Positions 1-10,856 of a stretch of 64,000 nt of DNA are shown in pieces. The DNA is from Chrysaora quinquecirrha. Taxonomy: Eukaryota > Cnidaria > Scyphozoa > Semaeostomeae > Pelagiidae. Each line of letters begins with the position of its first letter. Within the stretch, counting starts at the first letter, position 1. A program made the position numbers and the translations under genes. The stretch spans positions 2,961,547 through 3,025,546 of the forward strand of contig JACTAT010000010.1 in NCBI GenBank assembly GCA_014526335.1, written 5' to 3'. Under the pieces are notes generated by a model, which worked only from the letters and a program-made list of their open reading frames with translations, did not search any database and was not told the origin of the DNA.

Positions 1-618
1 GTATGATAAGATAGGTACATAGGTATAATTATATGTTAAGAATCACTGATTGAGTTGCTACACCGAGAAGAATTTCGATTTACTTTCTGTTAGATTTCAT
101 TTTGTGAGTTAGAATGTAGTAATTTTCCTTGCTGTAAACTAAAAGTGTGTTATAGTACTGCATTGTGAGAATAAAAATGGTGCTATGGATATAGAAGTTT
201 TTGTTCTCTTTGAGTAAGATCTTTCAGACTTGTTACTCAATTACTAGAGCAAGAATGAAACACCATTCATTTCCTTGATACTGATCCTTCATCCTTAAGG
301 GTTTCAGGGGTATGCAGACCTGACTGTGTTTTAAGGGAATTCGAGCGAGCTAAACTTCCTTAAAAGATGCCCTGGAGGAAAGCGATTCAAAATTCAAGAT
401 GGGATTTGCCCCAGGAAAAGTTAAGGACTATGCTGTCCAGAATGTCGTACCTGCAGTATAATAAAGAGAGTCCCCATTTTCGGGGTTGCTTGCTTGCGGT
501 TTTCGCGCTGAAAACAAATTTGATAGCGTGATAAGACTGTGCCTCGTTTTGACCCAAAAATTTTCACCAACTTCCAAACGAGGGCTGTTGCTAGATTTTG
601 GTCAGCGGCATCTCAAAA
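1..618. other. Upstream flank of RPS8
   Basis: No gene is seen here. This is AT-rich DNA ahead of the RPS8 start, with a TATA-like TATAATAAAG stretch near 458. The right arm has no counterpart because it stops at the assembly gap inside RPS8 intron 2. Confidence 0.5.
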
Positions 619-634
619 CCTCCTTTTCCTTTCC
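619..634 (+). promoter_or_regulatory. Candidate 5' TOP start region of RPS8
   Basis: A pyrimidine tract CCTCCTTTTCCTTTCC lies about 30 bases before the RPS8 ATG. Ribosomal protein mRNAs of animals typically start with a C followed by a pyrimidine run (5' TOP), which gives mTOR/LARP1-dependent translation. Position and sequence fit; the transcription start itself is inferred. Confidence 0.5.
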
Positions 635-663
635 GAAACTTTCTCTACAAAGCTTCGCTCATC

Positions 664-3600
664 ATGGGTAAGTGAAGTGTAAACTGCCTTACTTTTATCT
701 GCCTAAATCGATAAAATTGCATTAAAATAGAACAAAATGTTGAAATAATTGTAATCTGTAATGTTCTGAGAGCCTTTTTATAGCATTATGACACCCTTTT
801 CCCATTCGTGTTCGGCAATTATTCTTGACTCTTGTTATGGCCTAAATTTGCATGACTTAAAATGGTCTGTACTGTAGATGAAGATACCCATGATCATCAC
901 TGGAATTATGAAATTAATACTATACTCTTTCAGGTATCTCAAGAGATAGCTGGCATAAGAGAAGGGCCACTGGTGGCAAAAAGAAGCCCCTTACAAAGAA
1001 AAGAAAACACTGTCTTGGACGTCCTCCAGCAAATACTAAGGTATCCAAAGTCACTTAATAGACACCATTTCTGGTTGGAAACTTTGAGGTCGTTTGAAGT
1101 TCTTTTGTGCACAATTTTGGGCTAAACAATTGAAACAATAGCCCCTATGGTTTGGAAAACAATAGCCTTTGGTGTGTGATGTGCAAAATATCCAGTCTGG
1201 ACCCTGTTTACATGAGCTATCTTGTAAATTGATTGGCTATGGTCCAGTGTGCATTCCATGTAGCCTACGCCGTGGCGGTAACACGGAATGCACCCTGAGC
1301 TATGGTCCTATCCAGAGCCAGTTTTGTCTAAAAAATGCCTTCAGTTTATTTGGGATGTTTTGGATCTGTTCCAGTTCTAGCTATGTTTAGATCCTGTTTA
1401 ATGCTTCAGGTCAGATCCCAACTGGTAAAGGCAAAAATCTCACTCAAAATGATGGAATAAAGCCTACCAGAAAACACTATTAGGTAACAACACCCCTATT
1501 GTTTTCTAAAAACAATATGTGTAGCACTTTCTATTGTTTTTGGAAAAAATTTTAAGGTGCCTTGGTCGGTCAAAAAAGGCATGTATAATGTAAGCAAGGT
1601 GTGTATGATTACGTGTTTGTGCCTGCATGGTTCAAATGAAAATGCTTGTTTACAAAACCTGTGAATAAGACTTAAAGTTGAAATTTCCTAAAAAAAGTTG
1701 ATTACATATTCCATTGTAGCTTGGTGCAAAAAGAATTCACAGTGTTCGTGCTCGCGGAGGAAATCTCAAGTTCCGAGCCTTGCGTCTTGAACAAGGAAAC
1801 TTCTCATGGGGATCTGAGGGTAAGACCGAGTTTTTTTATAGAATTTTACCTAGTCTTGTTATAATGTACTTAAAAAGATGTTAGGAATTGGCACCTTACA
1901 AGCAAAAGGAACAAAGTACATAAAAAGGGTATTTCTTTTTCTATTAAAGCTGCAAAGACACTTGAAATGGTATGCTATATCCAAGGGAATGTTTTAACAT
2001 AGTTTATCGTTAAGTGGTTGTACTTGCATTGATGAGCCTCTGTTCATTAGGGTGCTGAAGAACTTAAGCCCATTGCTAGCAAAATGATGAGAACTTGATC
2101 TTGTTCTGAAGAGAAAACCTGTCGTTTTGACAGTATTCTCTGGCATGATTTTTCATTATATGTCATAGTTACTCTGATTGCTAGCATTTCTGCTAAATGA
2201 TCTGATTTGACAGTCAACTGTATAAGAAATATATCACATGAGGTTAATTTATGACTAAAGATGATGTTGTGGCAACAGCCTGGTGCCCCCATTCATATCC
2301 TCCCAATCATTGCCAAGATGAGTTTTATGTATAGACTATTAAAAGTGTTGCAGGGTACAATTTTTCATGACCATGCCCTTTCCCCCCAAAATGTTTAATT
2401 TCTGTGCCGTTGGTCCCCCCCCCCCCCGAAGAACCAAAAATGAACTCCTAGTCTGCTCTGGGTGGCAGAGAAATCAAGTGTCTAAAGGCTTTTGCAGAAG
2501 ATGCAATATCTCATGATAATGTTTATTCTCAACTTATAAATGGACTCCAAAAAAGATTTTGAAAGTTTATTATCTTGCTATAGGTATCTCAAGAAAGTCA
2601 AGAATTCTCGATGTTGTTTACAATGCAAGCAACAACGAACTTGTCAGAACGAAAACTCTTGTAAAAAATGCCATCATCCAGGTTGACTCAACACCTTTCA
2701 AGCAATGGTAGGCTGTTATTTTTGTCTGCTCCTTTGCCCATTTCTTGATCAATCAATTTATTATGAAGCTAGCAAAATGATGAAGTGTTTTTAACTTGAA
2801 TAGCCTTTGTTTTCAAAGTGTCTATTTGTGAGCATTTGTCATAGTTACCCTGATTGCTGTGCTTCTTTCCCTTCCCCATAAGACCTCTCCAATCTTGGAG
2901 ATGTAAGATTATGTACATGTTTGCCATGCGTGGTTAGGGTGAGAAATTTTGGAGAAAGCAAAAAATGAATAAGCTGTTATAGTTTCCAAGCAAGGGGCCT
3001 GTGTTGAAGGTGCTGTGCCTTCATGGTGTAATCCAGCTGACTCCTGGTGTCAGTAGCTCAGTATAGTCAGGGTTCAAGCCAAGTCACAGCCAGGGTAAAG
3101 GTCTCGATAAGTTGACCTACTATTGAGTTCCTAGTGACTGGCGCTAATTACAACATACTACCTTCACCGTTACTGTTGCCAATTCCCTACCCCCTGATCT
3201 TTAAATACAGGCTCTCCACAAAGCTCAAGTGGAGCAATCTCTCACCTTACCATTCTCTATGTATCACAAGCATGTATAATTCTATCCCTGCACACCTTTA
3301 ATGCCATCTATTGTTTTTAGGTATGAAAACCATTATGCCATGCCTTTGGGAAGAAAGAAGGGACAAAAGATGGTAAGAATAGTATTTCAACTTTGGTGTG
3401 CTGACTAATTCACAAACTAGCTAAATACACTGCAGACTTAATCTTGAAACAATGAGAAAACTTGTCAGAACGGTTTACACTCTGAACAATCAGTCTGTTT
3501 GTATCAGATGTTGAAGTAAATGAAGGTATCCTCTTCCCTCTGAGGGCTATCATTGGACGTGTTAATGCCTCTGCCTGCTTTTCAAGACTCTTTGTATTCT

Positions 3601-4803
3601 AATTTCAGGGGGATCTCTTGTGAAGCCTTGAAAAATGCTCTGAAATCACTTATGGCCTGTTCAAGTGCTCTTGACTTTTCACTTGACAACCCCTTGACTT
3701 TTTGTTAGGTAAAAAGTCAACAGCATCCTTGCATTGCCAAAGTGATGTCAAGATGCATTGAGTTATTTCAAGAGTTGTCAAGAAACATTTTAAAATCTTT
3801 AAATGCATGGCTTGACTTTGAACACCTTTCCGTACAAATGTAAACCAATTGCAGTCACAAGAGCATTAAATTGAGTCTCTTGTCTTCCAAATTGTTGAGA
3901 TTGCTCTTTCATCATCACTTAACCTCTCTCCACATTGATTAACAAAATTCAAAATTCGTCAAGGGTGTTCATCATTCAGGCCTTTAGTCTTCCAAGAGGT
4001 TTAGCTGGCATGATTCCATCAGAGTTCTTTTCACTAAAATTTTGTTATTGCCTCAATAGCCTGAAGGAGAAGAAGACCCTATATCAAAGAAGAGATCAAA
4101 CCATGCTCAGAGGAAAATTGATGAAAGAAAACCAGGTGCAAAGTTGGAACAGCATCTGGAAGAACAATTTAATACTGGACGAATCTTTGGTATGTATTTT
4201 TTCAGTTCCAGATATCAATCCACTCACTAAAACAAATGTAACTGATTGAAAGTTTTGCCCCGTCACAAGTCCATGTGACACGTGGAAGATGTTTTGAAGC
4301 TTTTTAGAGAAATTGCTATTCTAACCAAACTGTGCTTTAAAAGCAATGTTTTGTGACATGACCTTACGATCCAACACTTCTTGTAAGGCGAATCTCTAAT
4401 GTTTGACAATTCGTTGGATGGACTTTTGCCCCAGTTATAAAAGCTAAAAGTCACACATGTTGCCAGGGAATCGATTTTGGAACAAAATATTTTGTGACCC
4501 TAGGAAACATGGTCACAGATCATTGATTTAGTTGAACCTTTGCAACGTGTTTTGGCTCGCCACCAAAAATGCCATAGCGGTCGCATCTCAGGATTTCTCG
4601 AAACAGGACATTTGAGATGTTTCTCGTCAACAGAAAAGTTGAAAAATCGCACGTTAAGCCGTTTTAGTTTCTATTATGTTTCTTTCTTTACAGCTTGCAT
4701 CTCTTCTCGCCCTGGTCAGTCTGGACGATGTGATGGCTACATTCTTGAAGGAAAAGAATTAGACTTTTATTTGAAAAAGATCAGAGCTAAGAAAGGAAAG
4801 TAA
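664..4803 (+). CDS. RPS8: 40S ribosomal protein S8 (eS8), complete, 7 exons
   Basis: Small-subunit ribosomal protein. Coding exons: 664-667, 934-1040, 1720-1819, 2584-2707, 3321-3372, 4060-4189 and 4694-4803, all with GT-AG introns. Joined they give 627 nt, or 208 aa plus stop, exactly the length of human RPS8. Hallmark segments are [19 protein letters not shown] at the N-terminus, [44 protein letters not shown], and the C-terminal [13 protein letters not shown]. The first exon encodes only Met plus one base, a layout common in ribosomal protein genes. A pyrimidine-rich 5' leader precedes it. Introns 3 and 4 each hold a box C/D snoRNA. Intron 4 also holds a SINE. The reading frame is intact. 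A second, 5'-incomplete copy lies at 59500-62947 on the other strand. Confidence 0.97.
2075..2185 (+). ncRNA. Box C/D snoRNA in RPS8 intron 3 (SNORD46/snR63-like)
   Basis: Terminal stem GCTAGC (2075-2080 and 2180-2185) encloses a C box ATGATGA (2084-2090), a possible D' CTGA (2106-2109) and a D box CTGA (2174-2177). The 12 bases before box D, GTCATAGTTACT, are complementary to the conserved 28S rRNA segment AGTAACTATGAC, so the fifth paired base predicts 2'-O-methylation of an A there. Vertebrate RPS8 also hosts C/D snoRNAs, including SNORD46. Its equivalence here is inferred from target and host gene. Intronic snoRNAs are released by splicing and exonuclease trimming, so no promoter is expected. 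Confidence 0.85.
2768..2860 (+). ncRNA. Second box C/D snoRNA in RPS8 intron 4, same guide
   Basis: GCTAGC (2768-2773), C box ATGATGA (2777-2783) and D box CTGA (2850-2853) followed by TTGCTGTGC. The guide GTCATAGTTACC differs from the intron-3 snoRNA only next to box D, so it addresses the same 28S site. The matching ends and guide indicate a paralogue that arose by duplication between introns of one host gene. The variable middle has no clear D' box. Confidence 0.75.
3009..3178 (+). repeat. tRNA-derived SINE in RPS8 intron 4
   Basis: The segment starts GTGCTGTG and contains an A-box-like TGGTGTAATCCAGCTGAC and a B-box-like GGTTCAAGCC, then a tail ending in ACCTTCACCGTTAC. The same family recurs at 28006-28175 and 50226-50406. 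An orthologous copy in the right arm (61352-61528) shows it predates the split of the two arms. Confidence 0.6.
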
Positions 4804-5540
4804 ATGAATGTAAAAGAAAAGCAATGAAATTTATTACTTAAAATCAATTTCTGTGTATTTATTGTGTTTACTCTTCGAGCTTTTAGAAAAAAGGCGAAGC
4901 GGGAGCGACGCATTTGCGCTTGTTTTGCAATCTTCGTTGTAATTATGCGGCGATTTTGTTTCCCATCGCGGCAAGTCTTTATTAGAACTGGCTAACGAAA
5001 CATCGAAATAACCATCTACACGTTGTAATGAACAAATTGCAAGAATTAGTTGCAACACCAAGACTTTTTCACAAGAATACCAGCCGCGATGTTGTTGTTA
5101 TCATCTTATCACCCCCTATACCCCTGGCGAAAACCTTTGTATTGTTTGCATTTTCCTTCCCCTGTACAAACGATCAAACATTGTTTGTCAGACATTTGAG
5201 ATTTTGAGATTTACTTGTCAAACAAAATGTTTGGTCGTTATGTTTGACCTTTTTGCCACATCTCATTACAAAATGTTGCTCCTTAAACATTTTTCCGTGA
5301 TACAACCATTGAACATTTTTGATGTTGTGAAGTAATTCTGTTAGTCATGTAATGTTTGCGATGTGGCCAAACGGTCAAATATTGCTTGTAAAGCAAATTT
5401 GGTAAAAATGGTTTAAAGGTTTCGCCCCGTTTCATCATCATGTAACGATGACTCCATTGGCGCACCCTTGATGTAACCATGGGTTAGCATTCTTTTCACC
5501 CCTCACACCCCTATGACTAAATGACCAGAACAAAAGATCT
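4804..5540. other. RPS8-Rab32 intergenic region
   Basis: No gene is seen. It contains the RPS8 3' end, a MITE of the GATCAAACATTG family (5160-5415) and the start of the Rab32 promoter. No canonical AATAAA is obvious just after the RPS8 stop. Confidence 0.5.
5160..5415. repeat. MITE of the CCTGTCCAAACGATCAAACATT family, copy 1
   Basis: It begins CCTGTACAAACGATCAAACATTG with internal inverted copies of the TTTGACC/GGTCAAA motif. The family recurs at 26563, 34833, 40468, 45415, 58925, 60062 and 60660. The right-arm orthologue (58925-59150) keeps the opposite end, GATCGTTTGTACAGGG. Confidence 0.6.
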
Positions 5541-5544
5541 TAGA

Positions 5545-5580
5545 TGACGTCACGGATTGGCCCTCACCGCGCTCACATGA
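5545..5580 (+). promoter_or_regulatory. CRE plus M-box-like site upstream of Rab32
   Basis: A palindromic CRE, TGACGTCA (5545-5552), an inverted CCAAT (GATTGG, 5555-5560) and TCACATGA (5573-5580; reverse complement TCATGTGA, an MITF/TFE-type M-box) lie about 500 bp before the ATG and just before a probable 5' UTR exon. The CRE and the M-box-like site are also kept in the right arm (58778-58785 and 58750-58757). Factor assignment is inferred. Confidence 0.45.
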
Positions 5581-6078
5581 CCACTGCAAGATTTGTCTAT
5601 CAGTTTCAAAAACATCGAATGTTTTGCAGTCAGCAAATGAGTAAATAATTGTTCAATCCTTTTTTGCACTGCAGATTTTAAAAAAGTAAGTGTTCTATTT
5701 CTTATTTATTTCCTACTTATTCAAATAAGTAGATAGATAGAGCCCTTTGTTTGTGGTCAATAAGGAATTTTGGCTATCCCACTAGGCCATGGCCTAGATA
5801 GTCTAGATAGTTTTTAGGCCAAAATATATCTCGAGACATGAATGGCATGGCCAGCCCATTACAGAATATTTTGGAAACTCTACTTGTGTCTGGACTCATG
5901 TAGTTTATAATGTTTCAAAACAATTTATCAAGCTCTCATCAGCCTGTTCATTTTTTAAGGTTGCTTAGTATTTTGAAAAAGCTTGAAATTGATATGAATT
6001 CATTCACTTTACTTTCTTTTTCAGATCTCAATATTTTTCAAACACATAGCCTTCAAGCTTTCATAAGAATAAACAGAA

Positions 6079-9000
6079 ATGGAGAAAAAAGAGCATTTGT
6101 ACAAGATCTTGGTGATTGGTGATTTAGGAACAGGAAAGACCAGCATAATCAAACGATATGTTCACAATTTCTTTTCAGTTCACTACAGGGCTACTGTATC
6201 CTTTTAATTATACATTTATTCTAAATAGCTTACACTAGGATAGATTTCGCTATAAGTGGCATATCGCAATAATAGACGGGGATTTGAGCCTGGACTGCAT
6301 GACCAGAGAGCCAATGATGTTTCCACTGAGACCCAGAGCTCAACGAAATCACCAAGTCTCTCCAAGTCATAGAGCAACTGGCGATTTCATTGATCTCTAC
6401 AGCTCAGCAGAAATGTTGTTGATTATCTGGTCATGCAGCCCAGGTTGGAAAACTATCTAGCTATTGTGGTATGCCACTTGTGGAAAAAACTTTTTTTATA
6501 CCCTAACGAGGTATTGATGCCAATATCTAACACTTTAGTATTCCTATCATCTACCTCATTCCTATATTGTTTGCACCATTTTAGTTTTCCTTGAGATATA
6601 GTGCAAGGGTGCAAAACTTAAAGAGAATGAGTTGACTATGGATAGACCGTAAGAAAAGGCATGGTCAACAGATGATTCCACTAAAGTTAGTGTTTGGGGC
6701 ATATGACAATGATGCATTGCCTTCTTTAACAGATTTACAGTAGTTCTATGGAAACTGAGGCTTAACAACAATGCATCATGGTTAAATGCCCCCAAACCCC
6801 ATCTTTTGTGGAATAATCTATTGGTCAGGGCATTGCGTGCAAGATTGATAGGTTCATTTCTGGGGCAAAAGTCCCAGTTTAAAAAAAATTAATGTGCCAT
6901 CAAAACAGGACCTTGATTGAGTTGCTTGTTAATTTCCTTGACCCTGTCAAAGATTGGTGTTGATTTTGCATTGAAAGTCTTGAATTGGGATGATAATACA
7001 CTCATAAGACTGCAGTTATGGGACATAGCAGGTAACATAAAATTTATATGTCCTAAACATGTGCCCTAAGAATTATAAAAATTGGGGGTTTTCTGATTCC
7101 TGGTTCAGGGGGTACTTATGGGTACTAGTTTAATGATTGGGAAAGTTGAATTCATTTCAACTCTCCCTTTGCTTATGATTAATATTCCAGGAATTGTCGT
7201 AATGATCATTATGTTTCCATTGAATTCGGAAACAATGCAGAGGATCACAGATGGTCCCCGATCCACTTATAATACCTTCCCTATGATTTTGTAGAGACCT
7301 GGCTTTACTAATGCAAAAATATGTTTTGCCTAGACTGGGGCATGTGATATGAGACAGCAAATAGGGTCTAGTAACGAAGCTGTTTTAAGATTAACTGTTT
7401 CAAATCCTCAAGAAGCCATTGGCTGAGAAATTGCTGTGGTTGCAGTTAAACCTTATTTCTTAAACTTACAAAAGATGTACAGGGGCATTGCCAAAGGGGG
7501 GTACAGAGGGGTGCTGTAACCCCCAATGTTGCAAACGTCGGCACAAAGAAGGCTTTTTCGGCAAATGATGTTATCGGTCTGTAGATTTGGGATTTCTCTT
7601 GTTCGGCATTTTTCAATAATATGCGTTGAAGCCCAGTTACAATAAACTCTAATGAATAAATCAACCACAAAATGCTAACAAAAAAAGAAAAAGTTAAATT
7701 CTTGAAAAAAAAGTTATGGTGTCATGTTTTTTTAAATTGGATTTCATGTTGAGTATCGGAAAAACCAAAATGACAAATGGGTGTGGCTAGAAAAGCCACG
7801 CCCTTCTGTCGGCAATGTTTAACTCTGTGCCCCCCTAAAATTTTTTGTTGCTGCGCCCCTGAAGATGTATGTAGTTATCAGTATATGGTAATCAGTTATT
7901 AATGAAAAGATTTCTTTTTTCAGGACAAGAAAGGTTTGGGAACATGACTCGAGTAAGTTTTTTTATCTAATGCAGCTTATGTGTGTCAGATGCTTGTTTA
8001 TACTCTGAGGAGTGTCAGACAAGAAATCTTTCAAGTATGCACTAATAATGTTTACCCTGTTCATCACAATTTGAGAAATAAAATTGTCTTGATTGATATT
8101 TTTCTGCAACTAGGTTTATTACAAGGAAGCGGTTGGCTGTTTTATAGTCTTTGATGTGACGAGACCATCTACATTTGATGCTGTCGCAAAATGGAAACAT
8201 GACTTAGATACAAAAGTTCAACTGACAAATGGGCAGCCAATTCCATGTGTTTTATTGGCCAACAAGGTAAGTTTTTATCCTCACTATCAGATGCCAAGGC
8301 TAAAATTAAAGTTTGCAAAAACAACCTTTAATAAACAATATTAAAAACCATAAAGATCCATATAGTTTTTGAGTTGTACAAACCTTTAGAATTTCAATAA
8401 GCAGCGGAACAATTTTCGGGCATACTTGAAAGCCTTTTTTCGTCTGACACATCTCAGAGTATGAACGTCAGAAACAGACCGAATTTCTTGAAGTGAAACA
8501 GATTGAAACATAAGTCAGAAACAGACCATAAGTATATGTTCGAAAATTTACTGCTCAAAACTTTTCCTTCAGAATTGCAAAAAAAGCGAAAACATCTTTA
8601 AACATAAACATTCTTATAACAATTATTTCAATCTGTTTCACTTATTTTCTGGCTTATGTTTTAATCTGTTTCGTTTCAAGTGTTTCGGTCTGTTTTGACC
8701 TTTATACTCTGAGGAGTGTCAGACGAAAAAAGCTTTTAAGTATGTCCCAAAATGTTTGCGCTGTGTCTTTGCAATTTTGAAATTCTGAAGGACGACATTT
8801 TTTAGTTCCTTATAATTCCTTTATTTCACATACCCTGCTGTCTTATATTGTTCTCGTTCCCGTAGTATGAATTACTGTGGAAACTAAACATGTCTTTCCT
8901 TCTTTAGTGCGATCAACCAAAAGAAGGTCTTGTAAATAGTGGTTCAAAAATGGATTCATATTGTGAAGAAAAAGGATTTTTAGGCTGGTTTGAAACGTCA

Positions 9001-10856
9001 GCCAAAGAAGATGTAAATATTGATGAGGCTTCGAAATTTCTCGTCCGAAAGGTAAGATTGCCAACTCATCCCCAGGGTGAATAGAACCCAAATATGGTAT
9101 TTCCTCGATTAAGCGCCCGTGTGCTTATTTAAAAGTCCGTCTCAAAGAGGAGCAATTACTTGATAATTTAGGAATAAACTAACGTTTTGACGAGATACCA
9201 AATAAACGGGGGGGATGGGAATTTTTTCGGGGGTCCTAATAAGGGGGTCCTAATAAGGTCCGGCGGGTGGGAGAAATTTAATAATCCTAGTTTAAACAGA
9301 GGCTGCAAGCATTTGAAATGAAAATGTACAGAAAACTACTGCGGGTGACATGGAAGGACAGGAAAACAAACATCTGGATCATAGCGAAGATCACAGAAGT
9401 TTGCGGGTATGAGCCAGTAAGCATTGTGCAAATCGTGAAACAAAGGAAGTTAAACACTTTGGCCACTGTATTCGAGCTGGAAGATCGATAGTTGAAGGAA
9501 CAACAGATAGAAAGCGAGAAGTTGGAAGAGCACAGAAAAATTAGAGGAATCTGAAGGACTGGAGCGGACAAAGTGGGGCAGTTATTACCAACATGGCAAA
9601 GGATCGGAATGGGTGGAGGATGGCTGTCTACAATTGGTTGCACCCACGGCCAACTGGCTAAAGAGAAGAAGAAGAAGAAGTTTAATCCTTTCACTAGTGA
9701 AATTTTTTCTTCCAAAATTAATAAACGGGGAGGGCCAAATAAGGTCCGGGGGTTGGGAGAAAAACTCAAAATTAATAAGTGGGGGGACGTTTATTTGGCA
9801 CCTTAGAGTACACTATTAAAGGAGTGTCAAGGAGCAAACAGATACAATAGGCAGCTGAACCCAGAGGGGCGCTTATTCATAAGAGGGCGCTTATTCGAGG
9901 AAATACGGTACAGCATAAAACTTTGGAATTGGGAGTTTTATGATGGGGTATTTTGTTGGAAAGCTGGATTTTTTTCAAAAAAATGCAATGGAGATTCGCT
10001 GTTTATGGGCTTATTATTCCAGTTGCTGAATGCAGGGCCAGGAGCCGAGTTTTCTTCTAAGCAAACGAGCTCACATCGAGGGGAATTTGAGAGACGCCAA
10101 TTGAAGCAAAAGGATTCTAAAGCTATGGGTAAACTAGGAGACATGTCGCGCGTAACATTGTATTCAGCGTGTCTCCCAGGTGGCTAAACATGTGAGTGAC
10201 CAGCGAGCAACATGTCCCCTGAGTCGTGGAGAAAAGATGTGTTTCTGTTGTCTCCAAGAAACATTTGCGTGTCTCCCGCTGAAAATTTGGTCACGCGCTA
10301 CAATGTTTCCGAGGTGGCTAAACTAGGAGACATCGAGGGGACATGTTACACGCGACAATTTCTCGCGCGACATGTCTCCTAGTTTAGCCAGGCCTTTACA
10401 AGATTTCTACGAAACTGAGAGATTCTAGCTTTGTGTACGCGATTGCAAGGAGTGGATTGTCATTCGGATCACATCTTTTTTTCAAGACTAGTGCTTGGAG
10501 CTCTGAGAACTTTATGGTTTGTTTCAAGCTATTTTCTAGCAGGTACAGTAACGGAACTACGTAGAACTAGGGAGCGCCTAGTACACTTCTCGAATTGCTA
10601 CGGAAATTTCTCGGGATACCGAGATTTTTACCGAAAAATGGAATCGGCCTATTTTTGTCGGGACAAGCGGGTCAGAGCCCCTTCTTCCTTAGTCCTGTCT
10701 AAATTACTCTTAATTATATTTAAATCTTCTTGTTCTTAGATACTTGAAAACGACAGAGCCAACAACTTGCTACCGAGTCCAGACGAAGACACATTACAGC
10801 TGACGTCCAGCCGTTCATCGAGACAGACAGAGAAATCGGGTGGTTGCTGTTCGTAA
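6079..10856 (+). CDS. RAB32: Rab32/Rab38-type small GTPase, complete, 6 coding exons
   Basis: Rab GTPase of the Rab32/38/29 family, which in animals works in traffic to lysosome-related organelles and on mitochondria. Coding exons: 6079-6195, 6953-7031, 7924-7952, 8114-8266, 8908-9051 and 10740-10856 (639 nt, 212 aa). Visible motifs: P-loop GDLGTGKTS, family signature GVDFALKVLNWD, switch II WDIAGQERFGNMTRVYYKEA, base-recognition ANKCDQ and ETSAKE, and a C-terminal GGCCS that supplies two cysteines for prenylation. A 5' UTR exon probably ends at 5685 (GTAAG donor) and splices to 6025. A poly(A) signal AATAAA lies at 10894-10899. Introns hold several MITEs. Rab38 or a Rab32/38 ancestor are equally possible names. 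The inverted copy at 53231-58243 is also intact. Confidence 0.95.
6245..6490. repeat. Foldback MITE in Rab32 intron 1
   Basis: The ends form inverted repeats: AAGTGGCATAT...near 6254 and ATGCCACTTG near 6471, with further self-complementary sequence inside (the CAGCCCAGG and CCTGGACTGC region). The orthologous copy in the right arm is at about 57838-58082. Confidence 0.65.
7480..7861. mobile_element. hAT-type MITE, 382 bp, left arm only
   Basis: Terminal inverted repeats CAGGGGC...GCCCCTG are flanked by a perfect 8-bp duplication AAGATGTA (7472-7479 and 7862-7869). TIR and duplication length are typical of hAT elements. The right arm has a single AGATGTA at the corresponding place (near 55905), so that is the empty site. 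It lies in Rab32 intron 2 and has no coding capacity. Confidence 0.85.
8424..8746. repeat. MITE with ~50-bp inverted ends in Rab32 intron 4
   Basis: The start ACTTGAAAGCCTTTTTTCGT and the end ACGAAAAAAGCTTTTAAGT are inverted copies, and both carry a CTCAGAGTATRAACGTCAGA-like motif. Related fragments occur near 7997-8046, 11690-11760 and 54935. Confidence 0.7.
9095..9910. repeat. MITE (AATAAGCGCCC ends) carrying a LINE fragment
   Basis: The ends GGTATTTCCTCGATTAAGC and GCTTATTCGAGGAAATACC-type sequence are inverted repeats. A smaller relative occupies the same intron of the right arm (53957-54622). The middle of this copy holds LINE-derived sequence (9310-9660) that I do not see in the right copy. 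Confidence 0.7.
9310..9660 (+). pseudogene. 3' fragment of a LINE reverse transcriptase ORF
   Basis: Translation gives MYRKLLRVTWKDRKTN, KITEVCGYEPVSIVQIVKQR and, after a frameshift, FGHCIRAGRSIVEGTTDRKR. This is the type of C-terminal region found after the RT domain of many animal LINEs. Frameshifts and stops break it. It lies inside the MITE at 9095-9910. Confidence 0.65.
10127..10389. repeat. MITE with GGCTAAACTAGGAGACATG ends
   Basis: The left end GGGTAAACTAGGAGACATG and the right end CATGTCTCCTAGTTTAGCC are near-perfect inverted repeats, and internal copies of the same motif lie near 10312-10335. An orthologous copy is at 53618-53876. Confidence 0.8.

Noticed and set aside
2100..2110. 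Second rRNA guide upstream of the D' box in the intron-3 snoRNA
   Set aside because: CTTGATCTTG is in the same sense as a 28S segment, not antisense, and the two arms differ there.
9287..9769. 160-codon - strand frame
   Set aside because: Antisense to the LINE fragment; hydrophobic low-complexity content with no recognisable domain.
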